This document shows positions 33,373-42,868 of a stretch of 64,000 nt of DNA, in pieces; position 1 is the first letter of the stretch; each line of letters starts with the position of its first letter. The position numbers were made by a program, and so were the translations under genes. The stretch covers positions 33,713 to 97,712 of the forward strand of contig NZ_KQ960588.1 of the NCBI RefSeq assembly GCF_001553265.1. Direction: 5' to 3'. This stretch comes from Prevotella sp. DNF00663. Lineage in GTDB: Bacteria; Bacteroidota; Bacteroidia; Bacteroidales; Bacteroidaceae. The notes under the pieces are model-generated. The model was not told the DNA's origin. It saw nothing but the letters and a program-made list of their open reading frames with translations, and did no database searches.

Positions 33373-35641
33373 CTATAGCGATAGTGGAACTATCAATTTT
33401 ATTCCAAAATTACGCCCCATATTAAATACTCCGCGTCTCCCAGTTACATTGTTGATAGCTACATATTTTAGGCGATTTAGATGATTCTGATAAGCGCGGT
33501 CAAACACATTGTTCAGTGTTAAGATTAAAGTGGCAACCTTTTTCCCTTTCACTTTAAAATCTGTACCAGCCGATAAGTTCAGTAAAGTATACGAAGGTAT
33601 TGCCGTCTCTGTCTCATCTGCCGCATAAAATGATTTTGTCGGAGATTACACTCCATAGATACTGCTGCATAAGTATTATCCCAAACCTTTCCATCATTGA
33701 TAAAAGTATAGTTCAATTCAGATGTCCATCGAGGTGCAGGAGTATAGGGTAAATACTTAGAATCCTTGGGTTGATGGGCTTGAACAGCATTAACATAGGA
33801 GAATGTATTCTCGAAATGCAACTTCCGAACAGGGTGGAAATCAATGCTAAACTCTCCGCCAAGAAGCCTTGCATTGCCTTGGGTGTACTGGTAAGTATCG
33901 TATCCTTCTGTCTTAACTCCATTTAATTTATGATTAAAAATAAAGCTGTCTATGAAGTTTGCAAACAAACTTAACTGGGTAGAAAGAAGCTTTGAGGTAT
34001 AATCAAGGCCTAAATCAATTTGCCAACTATACTCAGGATCCAATTCTTTGTTTCCAATCACGTACTGAATAGTTCCTTCATGAACACCATTAGAAGCCAG
34101 TCCACCCACTGTAGGAGTACGGAAACCACGCGCTAAATTTAATTTAATAGCAACATCACTTACCGAATAAGTAGCTCCTACACTTCCGGTTAAACTAGAG
34201 AAATTACGCGATATTTTCTCAAAAACATCACCAAGTTTAAAGCTATGCAGATTTCGATTATCATATCGTAGACCTGCGCTGATATTCCAATTATCTATCT
34301 TTAGTCCTACCGTAGCAAAGGCTCCAATATCAAAAAGAGTATAAGCTGGTATCAAAAAATCATCACCTTTATTCAACGAACGCTGATACATACCATTCGT
34401 ACCAAAGTTCCATCGCTAGCCACCGAGTTGTGGTACCTCGTAATGTACATCATAGTTGATGGTATGAAGCATGAAATCCAATCCCGTAGTAGTTGGAGAT
34501 TCCTCGAAATCCTGCCTTCTATTGTGCGGTATCCCACAATGGATTTCAGAGAACCAGAGCCAAGATACACCGTATTATCAATGACTGCTTTTAGGGTTTT
34601 ACGTGTTGGAATGGCGTCTCATCCTCAAATTCTCCGGTAGTCTCATCACGCTCACCTTCTACAATGCCCGGTTTAAGATAATAATAATCTATATTTAAAT
34701 GTGAATATCCCCAACTACGATTAATTCCGAGCATGGTATTTATCCCCTTTTCCGTATATTGCGAATTCTTCACCTTACCATCATACTTATTTTGATATTC
34801 GCCTGCATACTTGTCTGAGAATCGGAAATTCCAAACAAAATCATTTTGATTACCAGCAAAATCAAGCGAATAATCACGCAAAGAATTATTGGATTGGTAT
34901 TCACCGGACACATTAGCTCTCATTTCTCCCTTTGCCAATGCAGGAGCATCATGAAATATTAACACTCCGGCCATCGCATCAGAACCATACATTAAGCTCG
35001 CCGGGCCCTTTCAATATCTCTACAGAAGATACGGTTTGCCCATCTATTTCGATACCATGTTCATCTCCCCATTGCTGTCCTTCCTGTCTTACTCCATCGT
35101 TAACTACAACTACACGATTGAAACCAAGTCCCCGAACCACAGGCTTAGATATTCCATTTCCAGTTGTAATCTCTGCAATACCGGACTGATGTGCCAAGGC
35201 ATTGATGATATTACTAGACTGAGTCATCTGCAATTCACGCTGACTAACAAGCGTTACAGGAGTCGGCATCTCCTTCAATAATGCCTTACCAGTAATACCT
35301 GTCACAACAACTTCGTTGATCATAGCATTCGTTTCTTCCATCAAGAAATTTCTAACGTGGGTAGTTGTAAGGTCTATATTTTCCACTATAACTCGATGTC
35401 CAATGTAAGTAACTTGTACTGTTAACTTACGTTGTGGCAGATTGTCAAATAAATAATATCCTTTTTCATTTGTGGTTGCTCCTATATTTAATTCCGGAAA
35501 GGTAACAACAACACCTGTCAACGGACTACCATCAATGGCATCCGACACTTGTCCTGAGAGGGTGGCTTTCCCTACTACAGGGGCAGCTACTGTCATCATG
35601 CAGATATAGGATAACAATAACACTAATAAATTCTTCTTCAT
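33373..35641 (-). pseudogene. TonB-dependent receptor, broken by frameshifts and a nonsense codon
   Basis: Fragments of one receptor lie in order but in different frames. Start at 35641 with a signal peptide, carboxypeptidase-regulatory domain and plug (SSVEILKGP), then a frameshift near 34985 (plug resumes with LMYGSDAMAGV), another near 34596 (after ETPFQHVK), another near 34533 (GYR.. to NRRQDFEE), an in-frame TAG at 34416-34418 (..QLGG-stop-RWNFGTNGM..), and one more near 33625 before the C-terminal strands (LNNVFDRAYQNHL, ending GIKLIVPLSL and TAG at 33373). Joined together it would be a normal receptor of about 750 residues. Neighbouring genes are intact, so poor sequence quality is a less likely cause. 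Same broad subfamily as the intact receptor at 47164-49584. Confidence 0.9.
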
Positions 35642-35677
35642 AATGCATGTATACTTTTGTTTATAAAAACTATCATT

Positions 35678-36039
35678 TCAATAGATTACAAACCTAGGAG
35701 GAGCACACCTTGAAAAGAAAATTGTATAACCGGCAACTCTATTACTACATCTATCAATGCATTTTCCCAAATACTTATTGGTGGAAAATGCACTAAATAG
35801 GATAATCACTGGTATAAATAAGAAACTATGAAATTGACAAAGTGCGCAAAAATCTAGATTTCTTGATTTCTTGCTTGAGAATCTAAATGACTTGCATGCT
35901 TGATATGATATAAACAAGCTGCACACTCCTTTTCTGTTGCAGGTAGAGAAGAATGCACATGAACAGAAGACATGACTAATATCGGTGCAAAAGCCACCAA
36001 TAATAGCCACGCCTCTAGTATTCTTCTTCGTGCCCTAAT
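35678..36039 (-). pseudogene. Small Cys/His-containing membrane protein gene, frameshifted
   Basis: The first part reads ARRRILEAWLLLVAFAPILVMSSVHVHSS with a CAACLYH segment, then goes out of frame near 35870. The other frame continues LDFCALCQFHSFLFIPVIILF and ends SRCAPPRFVIY. Small proteins with this layout (N-terminal helix, HxH and CxxC-like spots, second helix, APP tail) sit upstream of TonB receptors in Bacteroidales. No ATG, GTG or TTG lies in frame between the -7 box at 36052-36059 and the first helix, so the start codon may be lost too (an ATT stands where it might have been). It is the first gene of the broken receptor transcript. Confidence 0.7.
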
Positions 36040-36051
36040 CCTGATAGTGCA

Positions 36052-36059
36052 CAAAGGTA
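36052..36059 (-). promoter_or_regulatory. -7 box before the broken receptor locus
   Basis: TACCTTTG on the minus strand (TAnnTTTG), directly upstream of the frameshifted small gene. Confidence 0.5.
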
Positions 36060-36106
36060 GAGAATTATTGCTATCTTACAAAGTAATTCTATACAAAACC
36101 ATTTCT

Positions 36107-36430
36107 CTATCCTCTAATCATGGTCAATAACATCTTAAATGGCTTAGCGGCATGAACAGCGTGTCGCGCCCCACAAGGAATAATAAAAGAGTCACCTTTT
36201 TTTATAATATGTAAACTATCTTCGACAGTCAATTCCATTTCCCCTTCAATTACTTGAATAAACGCATCATAGGGTGCAATATGTTCAGAAAGTCCTTGTC
36301 CTTCATCAAATGAGAACAATGTAATACTCCCCATATCATTATGAATCAGCTCTTTCGACACCACACCACCTTCCGTATATGCTATAAGGTCACCTACAAT
36401 GAAAACTTTTCCTTTTTCTACCTTTGCCAT
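36107..36430 (-). CDS. Single-domain cupin protein
   Basis: 107 residues forming one cupin barrel. Cupin motif 1 is partly visible in GLSEHIAPYDAFIQVIEGEMEL and motif 2 in KKGDSFIIPCGARHAVHA. The histidines (SEHIA, ARHAVHA) could bind a metal. The ligand and reaction are unknown; such small cupins are often sensors or isomerases. It lies alone between the broken receptor locus and the tRNA pair. Confidence 0.87.
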   Translation of the reverse strand: MAKVEKGKVFIVGDLIAYTEGGVVSKELIHNDMGSITLFSFDEGQGLSEHIAPYDAFIQVIEGEMELTVEDSLHIIKKGDSFIIPCGARHAVHAAKPFKMLLTMIRG

Positions 36431-36536
36431 AACTCTATCATTTATTGGTTTCTATACATCTAATCCAACAAATTAAATGCCATGAAGTAAAAAAGGAGAA
36501 TGTAGTAACAAATGTTACCAACCTACACAAATAGGC

Positions 36537-36565
36537 ATAAAAAAAGCTGCTTATAAAGCAGCTTT
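36537..36565 (-). terminator. Terminator of the tRNA-Ser/tRNA-Glu transcript
   Basis: Stem AAAGCTGC / GCAGCTTT (36558-36565 and 36543-36550), followed on the minus strand by a run of six or more T residues, right after tRNA-Glu. Confidence 0.9.
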
Positions 36566-36567
36566 CG

Positions 36568-36639
36568 TAGTCGGTACGAGAATCGAACTCGTATGCCAAG
36601 ATTGAGAATCTTGTATCCTAACCGTTAGATGAACCGACC
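36568..36639 (-). tRNA. tRNA-Glu (anticodon CTC)
   Basis: 72 nt that fold into a full cloverleaf: acceptor GGTCGGT / ACCGACT (one G-T pair), D arm ATCT..GGAT, anticodon stem CAAGA / TCTTG with loop TTCTCAA (anticodon CTC), T arm ACGAG-TTCGATT-CTCGT, discriminator A. CCA is not encoded. CTC reads GAG only, so a TTC isoacceptor should exist elsewhere. Confidence 0.95.
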
Positions 36640-36663
36640 GGTTTGCATTAAGAACGGCACTTG

Positions 36664-36749
36664 CGGAAGGAGGGGGATTCGAACCCCCGGTACGGAACCC
36701 GTACGTCAGTTTAGCAAACTGGTGGTTTCAGCCACTCACCCATCCTTCC
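36664..36749 (-). tRNA. tRNA-Ser (anticodon GCT)
   Basis: 86 nt with acceptor GGAAGGA / TCCTTCC, discriminator G, anticodon loop TTGCTAA (GCT, reads AGC/AGU), and a long variable arm (GTACGG..CCGTAC) as expected for serine. T arm GGGGG-TTCGAAT-CCCCC. First of a two-tRNA transcript; CCA is not encoded. Confidence 0.96.
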
Positions 36750-36798
36750 AAAGATTGGTTTTAAACCGAACTTACCAAGCATTGTTCTTAAATGCGGT

Positions 36799-36831
36799 GC
36801 AAAGGTAATGCAAATATTCAATATCACCAAA
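36799..36831 (-). promoter_or_regulatory. Full -7/-33 promoter for the tRNA pair
   Basis: TACCTTTGC at 36799-36807 and TTTTGG (TTTG at 36828-36831) on the minus strand, 20 bp apart. This is the one promoter in the window where both Bacteroidetes elements are clear. Confidence 0.7.
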
Positions 36832-36902
36832 ATTATTCTATAGTTTTTTATTGACTATTTCATTCTTTCCACTTTCTTACCATATAAGTATATAGAGGCA
36901 TC

Positions 36903-36935
36903 AATAAAATGAGCCCGGTAATCACCGAGCTCATT
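36903..36935 (-). terminator. Terminator after glgP
   Basis: Stem AATGAGCcCGGT / ACCGaGCTCATT (36908-36919 and 36924-36935), then TTTTATTG on the minus strand, 29 bp after the glgP stop. Confidence 0.85.
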
Positions 36936-36963
36936 ATTATATATGTATTTGCCTACGACAATA

Positions 36964-39525
36964 TTAGTCAAGCCACTTCACATAGCAGAAGTCTTGACGA
37001 TGTGGCAGCTTCTCATTTTTAGGATACATACGAACACAAGTACGGAATGCACCAGCGTCGCTAGGTTCAATAGTAGCTTCGAAAGTATAAAGATTACCTT
37101 CATGCCCTACCATCTTAAATTCGCGAACACTATAAATCTCATGTTCATCGTCACTTTGGCTATTCTTTAGAATAACGAGTTCCAATCCTACAGCATCATT
37201 TAGACCTTGTTCATCGATAACATATTTAATAGTCGTCTCAACGCCAGTCTCTCCTCCATTCTCTATAAACTGTGTGTCTTTAGATACAACATGAATTGAA
37301 TCCCAGCGTTCTGCCACAGTTTCCTTCCATGCTGCAATTTCCTTAGCTAGTTGATATCCATTTGCCAGCAATTTCTTAGAGCGTTCTGCTTCCTTCTGAT
37401 AGAACTTCTCATAGTAATCATCTAGCTGTCGCTTCATAGTATAATGAGGTGCAATGGTCGCAATGGAGTTCTTCACCACCTTCAACCAAGCTTCGCTATA
37501 CCCCTTCTTATTCTTATTATAATAAAGAGGTATAATCTCATTCTCCAACAAGCTATAGATAGTTGCTGCATCCAACTGGTCCTGATAGCCTTGATTATCA
37601 TAGGTACGTTTCTGTGGCAGAGCCCAACCAGCACCCTCACGATAACCTTCTACCCACCAGCCATCAAGCACAGAGAGGTTTACAACACCGTTCATCTCTG
37701 CCTTTTCACCAGATGTACCAGAAGCTTCAAGAGGGCGTGTCGGCGTATTCATCCAAATATCAACACCCGAAACAAGTCGACGAGCCAACTGCATATCATA
37801 ATCTTCTAGGAAGATAATCTTACCGAGGAATTCCGGACGTTGGCTAATTTCAAAGATTTTCTTTATCAATCCTTGTCCAGCACCGTCTGCAGGGTGAGCC
37901 TTACCAGAGAAGAAGAACAGTACAGGATGCTCTGGATCATTTACAATTTTAGCCAATCTATCAAGGTCGGTGAACAACAAGTGAGCACGTTTATAAGTTG
38001 CGAAGCGACGACAGAAACCTATCATCAACGCATTAGGGTTAATGCGCTCCAATAATGACACCACTCTTGAAGGATCGCCTTGGTTCTTCAGCCAAGACTC
38101 TGTGAACTTTTCACGTATATAATCTACCAACTTTTTCTTCAAAGTCATACGTGTGTTCCATATCTCATCATTAGGAACATCGTTGATAGCATGCCAAATA
38201 TTCTCATTACTCTGGTCGCTCATAAATGAGGCATCAAAGTATTTGTCGTATACCTTACGCCATTCTGTCGCTGTCCAAGTTGGAAGATGGACACCATTGG
38301 TTACATATCCGACATGATTCTCTTCTGGGAAATAACCATTCCAGATAGGAGCAAACATCTTTTGACTTACCCATCCATGCAACTTACTTACGCCATTAAC
38401 CTCTTGGCAAGTGTTACATGCAAAGATAGACATGCAGAAACGCTCTTCATGGTTATCCGGATTCTCACGTCCCATACCAATAAACTCATCCCATGAAATA
38501 CCTAGACGAGATGGATATCCACCCATATATTTTCCAAATAAAGCCTCGTCAAAATAGTCATGCCCTGCAGGTACCGGTGTATGAACGGTATAAAGTGAAG
38601 AAGCACGAACCAACTCCATTGCTTGATTGAAGCTAAGTCCCTCGTCTACATAATCACACAAGCGCTGCAAATTACACAAAGCAGCATGACCTTCATTGCA
38701 ATGATATACATCTTTCTTGATGCCAAGCTTCTTCAAAGCCAGCATACCACCAATACCCAAGAGAATTTCTTGCTTCAAACGGTTTTCCCAGTCACCACCA
38801 TAGAGAGCATGTGTAATAGGCTTATCAAATTCAGAGTTCATCTCATTATCTGTATCCAAGAGATACAATTTGATACGTCCCACATTCATGCACCAAAGAC
38901 TTGCATGGACTTGATAGTTCAAATAAGGTACATCAACAACCATCGGATTCCCATCCTCATTATAGACACGCTCGATTGGAAGCGAATTAAAGTTCTGCGC
39001 TTCATACTTGGCAATCTGCTGACCGTCCATACTTAACGACTGAGTGAAGTAGCCATAACGATACAAGAAGCCCACGGCACACATATCGACATTACTATCC
39101 GAAGCTTCCTTCAGATAGTCACCAGCCAACATACCAAGACCGCCTGAATAAATTTTAACTACCTGATTGATGCCATACTCCATACTGAAGTACGCTACCG
39201 ATGGGCGCTCTGCATTAGGTTTCACATCCATGTAAGCACGGAACTTTGCATAAATGTCTTTCACCTTCTTCATCGTAGCCTTGTCTTTCACAATCTGTTC
39301 CTTACGGTCGTAACTCAAACGTTCCAACAATAACACTGGATTATGACCCACTTCTTCATAAAGTTTTGCATCAAGACTCTTAAAGAGATCGCGTGCCTCA
39401 TAATTCCAAGCCCACCACATATTCTGAGCAAGCTCATTTAGACACTGTAGCTGTTCTGGAAGCCTTGATTTAATAGTCAGCTCTTTCCACTGCGGAGCAT
39501 TCGTATAATCAGCTTTAATTTTCAT
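36964..39525 (-). CDS. glgP: Alpha-glucan (glycogen) phosphorylase, GT35
   Basis: 853 residues. Releases glucose 1-phosphate from glycogen or maltodextrin. It belongs to the shorter phosphorylase group common in Bacteroidetes, starting with the DUF3417 domain ([27 protein letters not shown]). The PLP-binding lysine is in [12 protein letters not shown] (about residue 610); [24 protein letters not shown] and YHCNEGHAA are also conserved. It lies 34 bp after glycogen synthase, so synthesis and breakdown of glycogen are in one operon. Confidence 0.95.
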   Translation of the reverse strand: MKIKADYTNAPQWKELTIKSRLPEQLQCLNELAQNMWWAWNYEARDLFKSLDAKLYEEVGHNPVLLLERLSYDRKEQIVKDKATMKKVKDIYAKFRAYMDVKPNAERPSVAYFSMEYGINQVVKIYSGGLGMLAGDYLKEASDSNVDMCAVGFLYRYGYFTQSLSMDGQQIAKYEAQNFNSLPIERVYNEDGNPMVVDVPYLNYQVHASLWCMNVGRIKLYLLDTDNEMNSEFDKPITHALYGGDWENRLKQEILLGIGGMLALKKLGIKKDVYHCNEGHAALCNLQRLCDYVDEGLSFNQAMELVRASSLYTVHTPVPAGHDYFDEALFGKYMGGYPSRLGISWDEFIGMGRENPDNHEERFCMSIFACNTCQEVNGVSKLHGWVSQKMFAPIWNGYFPEENHVGYVTNGVHLPTWTATEWRKVYDKYFDASFMSDQSNENIWHAINDVPNDEIWNTRMTLKKKLVDYIREKFTESWLKNQGDPSRVVSLLERINPNALMIGFCRRFATYKRAHLLFTDLDRLAKIVNDPEHPVLFFFSGKAHPADGAGQGLIKKIFEISQRPEFLGKIIFLEDYDMQLARRLVSGVDIWMNTPTRPLEASGTSGEKAEMNGVVNLSVLDGWWVEGYREGAGWALPQKRTYDNQGYQDQLDAATIYSLLENEIIPLYYNKNKKGYSEAWLKVVKNSIATIAPHYTMKRQLDDYYEKFYQKEAERSKKLLANGYQLAKEIAAWKETVAERWDSIHVVSKDTQFIENGGETGVETTIKYVIDEQGLNDAVGLELVILKNSQSDDEHEIYSVREFKMVGHEGNLYTFEATIEPSDAGAFRTCVRMYPKNEKLPHRQDFCYVKWLD

Positions 39526-39559
39526 AAAATATTTTATTATAATAATTTTATACTATCTT

Positions 39560-41221
39560 TTATCTATTCTTTCGAGATGCCGCTTTTGACAAAGCTATAT
39601 CATAAGCTACCTTATAATAAGCAATAAACTTATCCCAAAGCGCTCTCTTCGACAGGTTACTTGCATGCATACGAGCCTTTCTCACGGTCGCATCATCAAA
39701 AGAGGCATAAGTAACTATCGCATTCTTAATATCATCAGCCACCTCCGAATAATTATAATCGGTTCGGTGAATCACCTCTACTCCATCAATTAACTTACAT
39801 GGTTTACCTTTTTCTGCATTTGCCCACAGGCCAAACCCAGCTAAATCTGTCGTGATACAAGGCACCTTAAAGGCTATCGACTCTAATGGCGTATATCCCC
39901 AAGGTTCATAATATGATGGGAATACCGAAAGATCATTACCAGACACTACATCATAATAAGGCATATTGACAATACCATCATCGCCATTCAGATAACAAGG
40001 TATAAAAATCAACTTCACCTTATCTTCTACCCTATTTTGTATATCAAGATATCTAGCCATTCCCAAGACACAATCTTCTTGAGAATTATGTAACCAGTGA
40101 GTCAGCATCGGTTCCGGTAACGGAGTATCGTATTTCTTGCCAGAGTCCAATCGTTCTTTCAGATCTTGACGTACATCTCCTACCCAGCCGGGCACCTCTA
40201 TAAACGCTATGACATTCTTCTGAAGATTCGTATCAAATCGCAACCTATTCATAGCTTCGATGAAAACATCTATGCCTTTGTTTCTAAATTCATAGCGCCC
40301 ACTCGTAGCTACAAGTAAAGTATCATCTCCCAAATCTGTTCCCAACAAAGCATTGGCAATTCTCAACATTTTGGTTCGAACCTCTTTACGCTTCTTCGTA
40401 AAGGCAGCACCCTTAGGAACAAAATTGTCTTCAAATCCATTAGGCAACACACAATCTACTGGTCTGTCCAGCAGTTCTCGACATTCGGCAGCAGTAATGT
40501 CACTCACAGTCGTAAAACAGTCTACATTCATGGCTGCTTGTTTCTCTACCGAATGTTTACTTTGCATATTCAATTCCGCAGCCATCTGATCACCCTGATA
40601 TGCTGATAGATATTCATATAGAGGTTTGTTATTACCGGCTATACTGCGACCGATACTTGTTGCGTGGGTCGTGAAAATGGTACCAACCTGTGGCAGATGC
40701 TTCTGAACATATAAAAGGCCTAAACAAGTCATCCACTCGTTACCGTGATAAATCACTTGCGACTGCTCATTTAAATAGAAATGGTAGAAACTTTCCACTA
40801 CTTTAGCAGCAGCATACGAGAACATTGATGCCTCATCGTAATCGCCATAAGCATGGAGACTATCCACTTGGAAATCTTCCCACATTTGACTATATATATA
40901 ATTCTTCTGCTGATAATATGGGGTAAAATCCACCAAGACGGCAACCGGACGACCGGGAATCATCCAGCGTCCAATACGAACGTGAAGCCCTTCTTGCCTA
41001 GCCTGTACAAGCCAATCGGCATAAATGGCATCATCTTCTTCAAAAAAAGGACTTTCTGTATCCTTCCAACAATCCGGGCCGATAAATATGAGTTGATCAC
41101 CTAGCAGCGCTTGCAATGTTTTGGCACGCGTAGAAAGTACTGCGTATATACCACCAATTTTGTTACACACTTCCCAACTAGATTCAAATATATAATCGGG
41201 AAATCTTTTTTCTTTACTCAT
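39560..41221 (-). CDS. GT3-type glycogen synthase
   Basis: 553 residues. Elongates alpha-1,4-glucan. SWEVCNKIGGIYAVLSTRA at the N-terminus and PSYYEPWGYTPLESIAFKVPC near the C-terminus are marks of the GT3 family (the fungal/animal-type glycogen synthase, UDP-glucose using), not of bacterial GT5 GlgA. IYHGNEWMTCLGLLY and TTHATSIGRSIAG are also typical. GT3 enzymes are standard in Bacteroidales. First gene of the glycogen operon, with a -7-like TAAATTTG at 41241-41248. Confidence 0.93.
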   Translation of the reverse strand: MSKEKRFPDYIFESSWEVCNKIGGIYAVLSTRAKTLQALLGDQLIFIGPDCWKDTESPFFEEDDAIYADWLVQARQEGLHVRIGRWMIPGRPVAVLVDFTPYYQQKNYIYSQMWEDFQVDSLHAYGDYDEASMFSYAAAKVVESFYHFYLNEQSQVIYHGNEWMTCLGLLYVQKHLPQVGTIFTTHATSIGRSIAGNNKPLYEYLSAYQGDQMAAELNMQSKHSVEKQAAMNVDCFTTVSDITAAECRELLDRPVDCVLPNGFEDNFVPKGAAFTKKRKEVRTKMLRIANALLGTDLGDDTLLVATSGRYEFRNKGIDVFIEAMNRLRFDTNLQKNVIAFIEVPGWVGDVRQDLKERLDSGKKYDTPLPEPMLTHWLHNSQEDCVLGMARYLDIQNRVEDKVKLIFIPCYLNGDDGIVNMPYYDVVSGNDLSVFPSYYEPWGYTPLESIAFKVPCITTDLAGFGLWANAEKGKPCKLIDGVEVIHRTDYNYSEVADDIKNAIVTYASFDDATVRKARMHASNLSKRALWDKFIAYYKVAYDIALSKAASRKNR

Positions 41222-41240
41222 GATAAGTCTAATATCGCTT

Positions 41241-41248
41241 CAAATTTA
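41241..41248 (-). promoter_or_regulatory. -7 box for the glycogen operon
   Basis: TAAATTTG on the minus strand (TAnnTTTG), 20 bp before the glycogen synthase ATG. Confidence 0.45.
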
Positions 41249-41322
41249 ATATAAATTATCTAATTTGACAACTTTAAATCCTAATATTTGATTAAACAGG
41301 CTCTTTTCTTGATGTAAACAAT

Positions 41323-41331
41323 TATCTTTGC
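41323..41331 (+). promoter_or_regulatory. -7 box for the 145-aa secreted protein
   Basis: TATCTTTGC, a full match, 23 bp before the ATG at 41354. Confidence 0.6.
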
Positions 41332-41353
41332 AATAATCAATTAGTTACACACG

Positions 41354-41791
41354 ATGAAAAGAATATTTTCTATTTGGCTTTGTCTCACTTTTTCGCTCAT
41401 CGTTTTTGCTCAAAGAGACAAGAACTTTCAAGGATATTTATACAATCAAGAATATCAAGTATATATATACATGAACTTCTATGATAACAATGTTTTGGTT
41501 AAAGATCAAGAGGTTTTCGGAGAACTCCCCGGTTATCTCGGAGCGATAAGAGACACTAGAAAATGGCTAATTATCAGCGCAGATTTAGTTTCTCCAAACA
41601 CTGCAAATCTAGAAATATCAAATGATTATGGAAGCGAAGATCTTACTGCAACGTTGTCAAAAAGTAAGGATGGCAACTATATATTAACCCAGAAAAGTGG
41701 CAGTAACATCAAGATTGTAGTCAATCGGAAATGGGTCAAGCTCCCGAAATCACTCACTTTCGTCCTCCAAGAGTCCCCGCTCACCCGGTAG
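41354..41791 (+). CDS. Small secreted protein of unknown function
   Basis: 145 residues with a signal peptide (MKRIFSIWLCLTFSLIVFAQ). The mature part is beta-rich, resembling short lipocalin-like or DUF proteins of Bacteroidales (GYLYNQEYQVYIYMNFYDNNV, ending NRKWVKLPKSLTF). The last residues (VLQESPLTR) run up to the point where integrase debris begins, so the natural C-terminus may have been replaced. Function unknown. Confidence 0.65.
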   Translation: MKRIFSIWLCLTFSLIVFAQRDKNFQGYLYNQEYQVYIYMNFYDNNVLVKDQEVFGELPGYLGAIRDTRKWLIISADLVSPNTANLEISNDYGSEDLTATLSKSKDGNYILTQKSGSNIKIVVNRKWVKLPKSLTFVLQESPLTR

Positions 41792-41874
41792 TATTTCTCT
41801 CATTTGCGTGCAACTAATCAAGGAAAATGAAGAATTATCGTATAATGCGAAAACTATCTGATAATGAGTGAAAA

Positions 41875-42306
41875 ATGGAGTTAAACAGGTCGTATCTTGT
41901 CCGTGATGATGAGGGAAGTCTTTGGCTGAAGTTCAACAGGCAGAAGACAGGCGTACTTTGTCGTATCAAGTTGTAGCCCGAAGCCATCAGGATAATAGAG
42001 AAGTACAAGAGCGATGAAAGGGAAAGCCTATTGCCACAGATGAAATATGCCACCTATCAATCGTATCTTAAAGCATTGCGCCTAAGAGCAGGCATAGCCT
42101 TTCCCTTTACCACGCATACGGCAAGGCATACCTTTGCCACGCTCATTACCCTTGAACAAGGAGTACCGATAGAAACGGTAAGCAAGATGTTGGGGCATAG
42201 TAACGTGAGTATGACCGAGCGGTACGCAAAGGTTACGCCACAGAAGCTGTTTGTGGAGTTTGAGCGTTTCCTTTCTTTCACAGAGGATATGCAGATGAGC
42301 ATTTAG
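41875..42306 (+). pseudogene. C-terminal remnant of a tyrosine recombinase
   Basis: In one frame from 41875 to 42306, with an in-frame TAG (..CRIKL-stop-PEAIRIIEKY..). It contains the conserved C-terminal half of the catalytic domain: HTARHTFATLI (HxxR box), GHSNVSMTERYAKV with the catalytic tyrosine. The SAM-like arm-binding N-terminus and the first catalytic Arg region are missing. This is the integrase type of Bacteroidales conjugative or mobilizable elements, so it marks an old insertion site. Confidence 0.85.
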
Positions 42307-42331
42307 CAATAGTAGCATTAAAACTAAAATC

Positions 42332-42418
42332 ATGATGAGAAGTACATTCAAAACACTGCTTTATATCAACAGACAAAAGACTAAGGGAGGGTACATGTCT
42401 GTAGAAATATCAACAAGA
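42332..42418 (+). pseudogene. N-terminal fragment of a second tyrosine recombinase
   Basis: Starts MRSTFKTLLYINRQKTKGGY, which fits the arm-DNA-binding N-terminus of Bacteroidales integrases (MrSTFkvlfYlkr pattern). After about 30 codons the similarity stops. Two recombinase genes in tandem are typical for these elements; here both are truncated. Confidence 0.55.
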
Positions 42419-42708
42419 GCATATTTACCTTTTGCTGACGCTCGACAAATCGGTTATAGGATAGTGTATGGGGATATTCGGAACGATGATGTTCACAAAT
42501 CTCATGAAGATAGAACGTTTTGAGATCTATGTAATGAGACTGATGATACATGATGAGGATAGTCATTATTTCACTATCGCTCATTACACACGGACGGTTT
42601 CGGCGATGCTTACTAGACTCGTCTAACAGACGTTTTTGAGTTGAGGAGCAAAAAGCTTGCAGAATTCATCAAGAATACAGAATATTTCTATTAAATTTGT
42701 ACTATTCA

Positions 42709-42777
42709 TAGGAGTGGATATTTTTCGTTAATACTTTGATTATCAACTATAAAGATACGAAAAACATTCCACTCCTA
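42709..42777. repeat. Long imperfect inverted repeat, possible element end
   Basis: Arms TAGGAGTGGA-TATTTTTCGT (42709-42728) and its near-complement at 42757-42777 (ACGAAAAACA-TTCCACTCCTA), with a 28-bp centre. It lies at the end of the integrase debris. It may be a terminal or palindromic mobile sequence or a strong hairpin. Confidence 0.5.
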
Positions 42778-42835
42778 CAACTTTTTTGAAGAATTTCTTA
42801 TACCGAACTCAGGTTATTTTATGAAGTTTAGTAAG

Positions 42836-42868
42836 AGAAGGCAGGCATTTATAATGCTCATGCCTTCT
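42836..42868 (-). terminator. Hairpin overlapping the end of the DUF4876 gene
   Basis: Arms AGAAGGCA (42836-42843) and TGCCTTCT (42861-42868) with an inner GCAT/ATGC. It overlaps the stop codon region at 42868-42870 and probably ends the receptor operon; the T-run is poor. Confidence 0.55.

Noticed and set aside
36505..36518. Palindrome GTAACA-AA-TGTTAC upstream of the cupin gene
   Set aside because: Short, single copy, and not placed next to a promoter box that I could support; expected by chance in AT-rich DNA.
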